This document shows positions 46,591 through 56,800 of a stretch of 64,000 nt of DNA, piece after piece. How positions within the stretch are numbered: the stretch's first letter is position 1; each line of letters starts with the position of its first letter. Under the pieces are notes generated by a model, which saw only the letters and a list, made by a program, of their open reading frames with translations, was not told the origin of the DNA and ran no database searches. A program made the translations under genes and the position numbers. The stretch is from Equus caballus (lineage: Eukaryota > Chordata > Mammalia > Perissodactyla > Equidae): contig NC_091687.1 of NCBI RefSeq assembly GCF_041296265.1, forward strand, positions 100,840,001 through 100,904,000, read 5' to 3'.

Positions 46591-49500
46591 GTTTCATGTG
46601 TTTGTCAAATAGGAGTGAAAAAAGAAAACAAGAGAGAATAGAGGTCCATAGAATTTCCAAATAAACCCCTCCAATTATGGTAAGTAGTCCAACGATCATG
46701 AAAATTTCATCTTCCAATGCTTCTGAGTGTTTAATTTCAGATATCATGTTTTCAATTCCCAAGAACTCCTCTTTTAAAAATTTGAGTATTCCTTAACAAC
46801 ATTGTGTTACACTATATGGCTTTCTTATACTCTCGTAACTGTCTGAAATTATCAATGCTTTTGTTAATGAAAGGTTTCTTCTCCTTGCATTGTTGTTTGC
46901 TCCAAGTAGCTAATTTGTCTGTCTTTTGGTCTTATCTTCATCTTTTCTCAGATGTCCCAAACTCCCTGTTTGCTGATGTTGAGTAAGGGATGCAAAGGCT
47001 GATTGGAAACTCTGACCTCATGAATGGGTCTTGTTGATCACAAGCTTCACTGTAGAGGGATTGGCCTGGCCAATTATTTGAGGCATCTCTGATATTGGTG
47101 TCTTTAGATCTTCCTCTTGGAAAGTTTATATTCTTAGCAAAGACTATACTCATTTCCTGCTTGGAGGCTGAAGGCTTGCATGCTGGTGTCCCGGAACTGA
47201 AGTGAGGGAAAAAGATTTGTTCACCTAATTTTCCTGTTTTCAGTATACTCTTTCTGCCACAAATGTGGTTGAGATACACACAGCTTAGGGATCCTGTTTT
47301 GTTCTCTCCAGAGAATACACCTCCAGTTTTTCCTGGGGTGGGCAGGAGTGTCTGCCCAGTTACTCAAAAGGGAAGAAGTGATCTCAAAATCTGAATCTTA
47401 AACTGACTTATAACCAATTTTTACCTATTTTTCTCCAGAGGTACCAGGTATTGCAAATCCTGAGTAAAAGTCAGGTTAGTTCTTGATTTTCTTTCTGTTT
47501 GCGTAGGATTTAATTTTCTCAGATCTGCTATGTTTTGACCACTGTTTCATCTACTTTCCAGCTTCCGAAATGCTTTTGTTTTCTCTTTCTCTTTGTTATC
47601 GTGGATTGGAGCCTTGAAAATAATTTCTAAGACTTCCTTTACAGTAAATTTAGAAGACCTTTGAGAAAGGAATAAAGGAAGATGCATTGATTTAATCCTT
47701 TTCCCTCTTGATGACTTTTGATGTGGGAAAGCAGTTTCAATTTTGTTTTTTATGGTGGCGTCCTGTCTTTAACTGGAATCTTGTGCAGAAGCTCAGTCTA
47801 TAAAGTAGATAGATAGATCTGCTCTTTTGAAGAGGGGATGAAGGACTGTGGTTCTACTTTCTCAGTTCTCCTTCTGTTCCTTCCCTACTATGAGAACCTC
47901 CTGGATGGCATGGTTTGTCATCCACTGATTTAGAAGCCGAACGTGATTTATCTCTCCAGTAGATGTTTTTAGACATTCAAGAAAGTTTATGGCTTTATGC
48001 AAGGAGCATTGATTTATTCCTTAAGAGATTAACTTTATTGTTTCCACTGCACAAATAGTGCAAGACAGAGAAAAGAACGGTTCTAAAGATTTTTGCATTG
48101 GGATACAATTGGACTATGCACCTCATGGCAGGCTAATGTTATAATCTTAAAAACAACTTTAAAATGCTATTTTTAAAATTTGATATGAAAGTGTGTAAAT
48201 TTACCTGAATATTAAACAATATTTAACTATGCTTACACATTTTGATAATTGAGGATGCTGGAGACTCCAAATTTATTTTTAGATAGTTATAATTCTATTT
48301 TATACACTCTTACTATTAGATGCATTGCTTTATCCAAAATTATTTCCCTGATTATATGAGTAAGATGCTATTTGTAGAGTTACAAAAGTATCTAGAGCTT
48401 ATTCTGTGTGAAATCATTAGTAAATTTTTGCATGGTTTAACCTAATATATATGTGCAGTCTAGCTATTAAAAATTTATTTTATTCCTCCTCTACTTTTCC
48501 GTGGCAGAGACCATCAGTGACCTGATGAAACCATGGAAGAATGTGGAAGTATTCGTACACTTTAGGTCACTCAAAGGTCCGGGGGGGAAACGGACACTAA
48601 GATTTAGAGATTCTGCCAAATAAAATGTATGTCATCACATCTCTAACATGACTCAATGCACTTTTGAAGGTAATGAGAAAAAATAAAATAAAAAGAAACT
48701 AATGAACAGAAACCAAAAAATTCCTTTGCTACTGTAGAGAACCAAAATGAAGGAAGTTCTCGTAGGTCTCTTCAGAATCATCCACTTGGAGTCTGACCTT
48801 CTGCTGTTACTTGTTTGACACTAGCATCATTTCATGGAGGAATCAGACACCACCCTAAAAAATATATTGCCAATTGTGCTAGAGAAAGATTTATCAGCTT
48901 CATTCGCAGGCATGGGACACCTTTAGAAAAAAGAAACATGGTGGAACTCTTGTGAGAAACAGCTAGTATTTTGATTGCTGTTGCATGTGGAAGGACTCCG
49001 AAAACAGCTGACATCACTGTCCACCTATGGCCTCTTTTGGATGCAGACTATGAATGGGACATGAGACCTCTGTACGACATATCTATTGGAGCACTGAGAG
49101 ACGGATGAGCATGTGCCTGAGGAGGGGTACTCTTTCAACCTCCTACAGAAGAGTACTGAAAGAGCAGAAAACATTGACTTTATAGACCTGTCAACCATAG
49201 AGAAGAAAATTCCTGAGAAAGAGTGTTGCTGGGGAACAGTCTTGTGATGCTGTGATGACTGTGTAAGTCACATCAAGGTCATCTATGGTACAAAAGAATA
49301 TTCAGTTATGTGTGACTGCAACAGAGCATGTGTGCTACAGCCTCAACCAGCTTCTTGAAGACATCATGAAGCTGGCGTGTTGCCAAAAGATTTCAAGACT
49401 AGCCAGAATGTGAAATAGGCAGAGGCCATTCATTGCTGCCATCTTCAAGAAGGAGACAGGAAAACACTCAGAGAACTAAACCAAGTCACTGAAGCTGAGT

Positions 49501-50611
49501 TTCAAACCCTTGATCAGATTGCATTATCTGCTCTTTGATAATCTTTTTAGAGAAATGAAGCAGCTCTTCAACCAAATGGCATATTATGAAGGCACCAAAC
49601 CTCATTTTCTTGAGGTTTCCACAATAAATGTTTATATGTTTTGATTTCTCTAATGTTTCACATGCAGACTTTTCATTTGTGGAATCTTACGTGCCACCAT
49701 GTAATGTGGGGGGCAAAGGTCATAAGGGAGGACTGTGATTCCAGGATCCTCGTCATCTGAAGAGCGGACTCTCTCTCCTGCTTCTCCACCTGCATCTCTG
49801 CTTTGTGTTACCCTCCTTCTTTCTCTTCCCTCTTTCTCCTTTTGCTTTTCTTTTTTTTCATGTTCATGGTCATCCTACCTTTTAAACCTGCCTTAGCTGA
49901 ATCTTCATGGCTCCCTGAGCCTGTATTGGCTGATCTGAACTAGTATCACATTGTGTGGTTGTTGGTGGAGGCAAAATGCAACGTGTGAAATCATTTTATA
50001 AATGGAGAGATGTTCTAAAAAGTTGGTTGTTACCCTATAAAACATTGTTATAGGATCTGGCTCACCCTGCATACGGCAGTCCCTCCCTGTGTGTTTGTTG
50101 TGAGCTTTGTTCTGAGCTCCTCTTTTCATCCCACTGACTCTTGCTTCCTTGGCTCCTACTGTGAGGTCTGTTCTGGATCTGATCTCCCAGTTTCCTTTCT
50201 CTGTCTTTCCCTTCTCCTTATTGTGACTTCTCTACTCTTTTTCATCTCTTCAGAGCCTTCTTAGGAAAGGATTAATTTTGGTTTGCCATGCACATTGAAG
50301 CTAAGGTGTTAATCACTAACAGTTTTGATGTTAATATGTCAGCAAAATTCATATTTTAACTGGAGACTCCTTGAACTCCAATATGGAGACTGCCAGGGAA
50401 ATTCTGAGGAGCATGAGAGGTCAGTGGAGGAGTTAATGAAGCCTGTTCTTAGTTCTTCCAAGACTTGTGCATATGAATGACGTTTTACTCCACCCATTCA
50501 GGAGGTGGGTCTCAAAATAGTATGCATTATATTATTTGAATAGAATATTAACCCAGGTCATGAAAGGTCAGGGAAAGTTTGTTGTTAAAGGTGGAAAGCA
50601 AGGAGAAGGGG
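46591..50611 (+). repeat. Flank between TAS2R copies 4 and 5 (shortened 3' flank plus distal upstream block)
   Basis: 46,591-46,690 continues the 3' flank. The sequence then jumps to the equivalent of about 55,870, so roughly 1.9 kb present in unit 5 (including the ancient LTR with the leucine-type primer site) is missing here. From about 46,700 to 50,611 it matches 23,750-27,650 and 55,870-59,750. No gene with conserved coding potential is seen. Confidence 0.65.
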
Positions 50612-50861
50612 ATTTTATTTTATTTTATTTTTTTTAATGATTGACTCTGAGCTAACATCTATTGCCAATCTTATCTTTTTTTCATCTTCTCCCTAAAGCC
50701 TCCAGTAGATAGTTGTATAGTCTAGTTGTAGGTTCTTCTACTTCTGCTATGTGGGACACCACCTCAGCATGGCTTGATGAGTGGTGCTAGGTCCATGCCC
50801 AGGATCCAAACCTGTGAAACACTGGCCGTGTGAACTTAACCACTCAGCTGTGGGCTGGCCC
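50612..50861 (-). mobile_element. ERE-type SINE close upstream of TAS2R copy 5
   Basis: A reverse-oriented equine SINE with its head at the right (GGGCTGGCCCC reversed) and a T-rich left end. It sits about 150 bp before the first octamer of copy 5, at nearly the same homologous position as the ERE1 before copy 2. Its left part differs from that of the unit 2 element, which argues for an independent insertion. Confidence 0.85.
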
Positions 50862-51260
50862 CTGGATATGGTCATTTTAAAGGGAAAGTAGTAAAGAAAT
50901 AGTACAGTAAGAAATAAAGTGCAAAATACGGGCATTTCAATCACTCCTGGAGCCTCTATTTTGTTAAAATTTCACTGAATCTGGCTCTGAAAAGAACAGG
51001 CAAATAAAGGTAATGCAAATAGAGACAAAGTGTCATTGAGCTGGGAGTGATTTGCATGGCAACGGAGATCACAGGAATCCTGTTTTCAAATCCTAGGAGA
51101 TTAGGGTTCTATGCTGGTAGCTAGGCTTTTGCATGAATCCATATTTCCTGCATCTCTGATCTCAAAAGGGTGGCTTGGCCACAGAGGCTGTTTTTCCTTG
51201 TGGATGTGTCTCAGAACTTCAAAGTAGGAACTGATTCTCAGCAGAACTTCCCTGGAGAAG
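50862..51260 (+). promoter_or_regulatory. Proximal upstream region of TAS2R copy 5, with paired octamers
   Basis: Perfect ATGCAAAT at 51,013-51,020 and ATTTGCAT at 51,050-51,057, 29 bp apart, lie in the conserved block, which here is pinned directly against a SINE. Confidence 0.6.
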
Positions 51261-52217
51261 ATGCCCTCTTCACTCATGTTGATCTTCATGACCACTTTTT
51301 CCCTGGAGACGTTGATTGCAATGTTGCAGAATGGCTTCATTGTTGCTGTACTGGGCAGGGAGTGGGTACAAGGCTGCACACCCTCCTCGGGGGATGTGAT
51401 TGTGGCCTGCCTGGCTGCGTCCCGGTTCTGCCTGCATGGGCTGGCCCTCCTGAACAGCTTCCTGGGCTTCTTTAAGTTTTCTTCCAAAATTTACTATTTC
51501 AGCATCCCCTGGGACTTTATCAACACTCTCAATTTCTGGCTGACTGCCTGGCTTGCTGTCTTCTACTGTGTGAAGATCTCAACCTTCTCTCATCCCACCT
51601 TCCTCTGGCTGAAGTGGAGGATTTCTCGGTCAGTGCCCAGGCTTCTGCTGGGCTCCCTGATCATATCTGGTGTGACAGTCATCTCATCAGCTACTGGGAA
51701 TAGCATCGCTGTGCTGAGGAGTACCTCCCAGAGTTCCCCTGGAAACCACACTTTGGCTGATAGAATAAGCCCCTTCTTTCGGCACTTTTTTCTGAGTCAA
51801 GAGCTACTTGTGTTGTTGCTTCCTTTTCTCCTGTTCCTGGTGTCCACCCTCTTGCTCATGTTCTCACTGCACCAGCACCTGCAGCAGATGAGGGCCCACA
51901 GACCCAGCCCACATGATCCCAGCACCCAGGTTCACATCACGGCCCTGAAGTCACTTTCCTTCTTCTTTGTGTTCTACACATCATATTTCCTGTCCCTGAT
52001 TATTGTTTCTGTGCAAATCACAGCCCTGCAGCATCAGTGGCACTGGGCCTGGGAAGTGGTGACCTATGCAGGCATTTGTCTGCATTCCAGCATCCTGGTG
52101 CTAAGCAGCCCCAAGCTGAGAAAGGCCCTGAAGACAATCTTTGGAAAGCCCTTGACAAAAGATGCTTCATCTCAAGTTATCAGTATCAATAACCAGTATC
52201 AATGGACAAGCCCATGA
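51261..52217 (+). CDS. TAS2R62: Bitter taste receptor, TAS2R62-like, copy 5 (intact, altered C-tail)
   Basis: This open 318-residue TAS2R starts MPSSLMLIF in the conserved GAGAAGATGCC context. It keeps NGFIVAVLGREW, CLAASRFCLH, FYCVKISTFSHP, a loop 2 sequon (Asn-His-Thr), LLFLVSTLLLMFSLH, DPSTQVHITALKS and HSSILVLSSPKLRKAL. After KLRKALK the tail reads IFGKPLTKDASS instead of the LWKALDKR type. One base fewer than in copy 6 near 52,138-52,142 shifts the frame, so the last 25 or so residues are unlike those of any sibling. All seven membrane segments lie before this point, so the receptor core is unaffected. TAS2R tails are short and variable, so function is plausible. Confidence 0.9.
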   Translation: MPSSLMLIFMTTFSLETLIAMLQNGFIVAVLGREWVQGCTPSSGDVIVACLAASRFCLHGLALLNSFLGFFKFSSKIYYFSIPWDFINTLNFWLTAWLAVFYCVKISTFSHPTFLWLKWRISRSVPRLLLGSLIISGVTVISSATGNSIAVLRSTSQSSPGNHTLADRISPFFRHFFLSQELLVLLLPFLLFLVSTLLLMFSLHQHLQQMRAHRPSPHDPSTQVHITALKSLSFFFVFYTSYFLSLIIVSVQITALQHQWHWAWEVVTYAGICLHSSILVLSSPKLRKALKTIFGKPLTKDASSQVISINNQYQWTSP

Positions 52218-53350
52218 GTGGCAAGAATGCACCAGGTTTGGGTGCTGACCTTATCTCTTTTAATGTCCTTCCTTTCCCACTCCTTCCATGCCCCATTATT
52301 CTTTTTCTATCCATCTCTGCACCTACCCTTCATTGCACTGCTCCTAGTGCCTAATCTGGGCCCTAAACTACCTTGACTAAGATGGCGGCCTCATTTCCTC
52401 ACAGGCCCCTATCACCCTCTATATGAGTGACTCTAATTATATTCTCTAAGCACCACTGTGGTCTGTACTCCCTTTACAGAGACTGGTAATGGTTGTCAGT
52501 TTCTTCTGTGGTCAACCTCAAGTGTTAGTTTTTAATGGTAGCATAGATTGCCCCACACCATCCACTTTGTGACATCAACTGGCTCCTCATTCTCACTCTG
52601 CTTTCAGCTCAGTCTCTCTACTTCAGCCCAATAGAGCTTATTTCCATCTCCCTGCATGTTCCTCCCTCCAGCCTGTGGTTAATAGGCCTACCTGGAACTT
52701 GGTTTTTTCCTTTCTTTGCCAATCTTTGTCATTCCCTGCTTTTCTGCCCTGCTTAAGGTCAAATCCACTCATGGGACTTTTTCAGTTTGATCTCATGTAA
52801 GGCTGAGAGTTGGTATGAGTTTTGTGTCCCTATAGGTCTTGTCCATGATATTGTGCATTTGTTACATCTTGAATTAAAAGGAATTGTCTAATGTTGAAAT
52901 GCTTCTAAGGTTTGGGCCAACAGAAGAAAGAGAAGGAGAACAGAGAAAACTTTCTATAGTTCTTAAATTTGATAAGTCTTCTCCTCCTGTCCACTGAGCC
53001 TGGATTGCACCCTGAAGGCCAATGCTTAGGATGGTAATCTCCAAATTGGACTGTTTCCATTCCAGAGTGTGGGCAAAATGATCCATTTGATGTATGAAGA
53101 AAGTGTGGCAACTTCAATTTCCATTTATTTTTATCATATCTTTTTAGTTCCTATTTATTGGTGTATGTTTTATGATGCACATAATGTATTAGTAAGGTAG
53201 TACATGCTGTTAATTAAAGAAAATAACATGCATACATTGGGGTGCATATTTATAATTTTTTTTTTTATGATGGGGTTCACCATAAAAGAGTATGGAGACC
53301 AAGAGACTAGAAGAGATTGGGGAAAGCAGCAGACATGGTTAAAGGAGATT
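52218..53350 (+). repeat. 3' flank of TAS2R unit 5
   Basis: It is homologous to the other 3' flanks and closest to that of unit 4. No gene is visible. Confidence 0.75.
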
Positions 53351-53884
53351 TGTAGGCGAGAAAGAAATTTCCTCTACTCTTCCAGCTGGTCTGAGAATTA
53401 AATTAAGACATAATAAGAGGAGAAAATTAAACAAATTTAGCAACATATATATGCGGGAAAATCCCAGGAAAACTGAGTAACTGACCAAAATGGCTGAGGC
53501 CACCACCTTACATACCCTTGTCAGCTAAAGACAAAGGAGCAGGTTGGGGGTAGTGGTTTGGGATTTCCAAGAGGGGGAAGGCTATTCACATGGAGATGGA
53601 AAAATAGATGTTTGGTAAACAAATATTTCCTATGTCTTGCAGAGACAATGAGACCTGGACAGGGCTTTGATCAAATGGGCCTTGCCAGATTCCTCCCTGT
53701 CTACCACAGCTAGTTCATATTATGCTATAGTTATCTATGGTATTAGCTCTTTCCTGAAACATGCCTTCTCCCTTAAATTCTTAGGCAGTTGGGGCAGGCT
53801 CAACGTTTCTTCCTGAGTCTTTTGTTCTTAAATATAATCAAGCCAAAGAGACAGATTTTGGGGTAGCAAATTCTGTTCCCCTAC
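53351..53884 (-). mobile_element. Solo LTR in unit 5, same site as units 2 and 4
   Basis: It runs from TGTAGGCGAG to CCCCTACA and is nearly identical by eye to 46,041-46,590. The flanks GGAGATT and GTTTCATATG match the empty site of unit 6 (near 62,222). It is a fossil without an interior. Confidence 0.82.
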
Positions 53885-56800
53885 AGTTTCATATGTTTGA
53901 CCATGTCAAAATCAGTGTAAAAATAACAGGAGAGAATAGAGGTTGTATAGAATTTTCATATAAACACCTGCATTTATTGTAAGTAGTGCAACAGTCATGG
54001 GAAGCTGAAGCCCCAAAGCATTACGTTACAATGCTAGCAGGAGCTTGGGCAATGGCAAAAGGAAAGAGAGAGAGAGGAGCAGAGATGAGCTAACAGGGTG
54101 AGAAGTTTTTCACTCTGAAGAAGATGATTAAAGCTCTAAATGAGATGACTCCGAAAGCCCTTGTAATTTCTTGTGTGATAAGTGTGCTGGGAGAATCTTT
54201 TGCTCTAATATATGGTCTTTGACCCCAGTTCCTGACACAAGAACTTATAAGACTCTTGGAATGTCTGGTGATGGGAATGATTTTTTGTATGCTAATGAGA
54301 TGACTGGTGGTTGGGGGTTCTAGCTTCAGGATAGTGAGTGGTTTACCAGAAAGAGTAGGCATGAAGAGAAGGTGCGTATTTCAGCCCAACCACCAACCTC
54401 TGAAGAGAGGTCAGGGACTGGAGACTGAGTTAGTCATGAGTGGCCTGTGATTTCATCAATAATATCTACATAATGGAGCCTCCATATAAATGCTAAACAA
54501 GGGGTTCAGAGAGCTTTTGAGTTGGTGACACATCCACATGGTGGGAGGGTGGGACACCCCAATTCCACAGAGACAGAAGCTCCTGTGATCAGAACTCTTC
54601 CAGAGCTCACCCTATGAAACTCCTGATCTGGTTGTTCATCTGAATCCTTCATAATATACTAGCAAATGTAAGTAAATTGTTTTCCTGAGTTCTGTGAACC
54701 CTTTAGCCAATTATTAAATCTAAGGAGGGAGTGTGGGAACAGTCAATATATAGCTAGTGAGTCAGGAGTACAGGTGGCAACCTGAGACTTGCCACTGCCA
54801 TCTGAAGTGGGGGCAGTCTTGTGGGACTGAGCCCTTAACCTATGAATCTGGACTGACTTCGAGTAGTGAGGGTCAGAATTGAATTGTAGGACCCCCAGTT
54901 GTTGACTAGAGAGTTGGAGAATTGCGCAGTGTGAGAAAACTCCACATACATTTGGTGTCAGAAGTGTTGTGAGTAGAGAAACAAGTTTTCTCATAATGAA
55001 AATGTAAATGCTATTCATGATGGAACCATGTATTAAACCATAACATTTTCTTTCCTGCACAAATTGTTGTTTTCTGTTGCATTAATAAGTGTCTTGTTTT
55101 GTTTGGTATTGTTCTCAAACTCTTCATCAATGGTCTAAGTCTTTCTCAGCAATTTTGGAGTCATCAGGTATTCTAAGATTTTATCTGCGTGAGAAAGTCC
55201 TTCCTGGAGCCTCTTGTCCTGCTCCAATCTGGACTTGTCCCCATGCTCAGTGTCCCACCATTCACCCTGAGATCGGCTTTTACAATGGTCCTGGCGATCC
55301 TTTGCCTTTCTTTCATTGTGGATCTGCATTGTCTGTACCCTGTGTCTTCCTTTATCATGATACAGTCTATAGCTCTGGAGGTATAGTTCCTAGAGAAAGA
55401 GTACATAGAAAGTAAACTTTTTTGTGCTTGCCTTTTCTGGAAAGTCTTAATTTTGTCCTTGCCCTTGAATATCCAGATAGAGAATTCTATGTTAGAGATA
55501 GTGCTTTCATTGCCTTCTGGCTTCCAAAATTATCTTTAAAAAGTCTGAGACCACTTTAATTTTTAATATTTTGAATTTGGTATCCTCGCCTCCCGCTTCC
55601 CTCTCTAGAGGCTTGTAGGATCATCTCTTTATGCTCAGTAATCTAAAATTTTATGATAGTGGGTCAGGTATTTGGAGGGCCCTTTTAATATGAAAACCCT
55701 TTTCCTTTAGTTCTGGGAATTTTTCTCCATATTTTGTTAATAATTATCTGCCCTCCATTTATTATTATTATTTTTATTTTTAGAATCTCTATTACTAGGA
55801 TATTGCATACCTGGGATTGGCATTCTCTTGTTTTTCACCCACTGTTTTTTTCTCTACTTTCTGAGACATTTCATAAATTTCACCCTCCAACTCTTCTGCT
55901 GAGTGTTTAATTTCAGATGCCATGTTTTTAATTCCCAAGAACTTCTCTTTTAAAAATTTAAGTATTCTTTAACAAAATCCTGTTATTTTGTATGGCTTTG
56001 TTATATTCTCTTAACTGTCTGAGAATATTGATGCTTTTTTTTAATGAAAAGTTTCCTCTCCTTGCAATGTTTTTTCCTCCAAGTAGCTATTTTTTTCTGT
56101 GTTTTGGTCTTATCTTCATCTTTCCTCAGATGTCCCAAACTCCCTGTTGTCTGCTCTTGTTGAGTAAGGGACAGAGAGGCTTACTGAAAACTCTGAACTC
56201 GTGAATAGAGCTTGTTGAACACAGGCTTCACTGTAGAGGGATTGGCTGTGTCAATTATTTGAGGCATCTCAAATATCGGCATATTTAGATCTTCTTCTTG
56301 GAATGTTCCGATTCTTGGAAAAAACTATACTCCTCCCCTGCCTAGAGGGTGAAGGCCTGGGTGCCAGTGTTCTGGAAGCAAAGTGAGGGAAAATCATTTG
56401 TTCACTCAATTTTCCTATTTTCAGTATACTTTTCCTGCCTCAAATGTAGTTGACACACAACTCAGCTTAGGAATCCTGTTTTATCCTCTCCAGAGAATAC
56501 ACCTCCAGTTTTTCCTAGAGTGAGCAGGAGTGTTTGCCCATTTATGCAAAGGGGAGAAGTGCTCTCAAAATCTGAATCTTAAACTGACTTATAACTAATT
56601 TTTACCTATTTTTTTCCAGGAGTACCTGGTATTGCAAATTCTGAGTAAAAGTCAGGTTAGTTCTTGACTTGCCTTCTGTTTGTATAGGATTCAGTTTTCT
56701 CAGATCTGCTATGTTTTGACCACTCTTTCATCTACTTTCCAGTTTCCAAAATGTTTTTTTGTTTTCTCCTTCTCCTTGTTATTGTGGATTGGAGCCTTGA

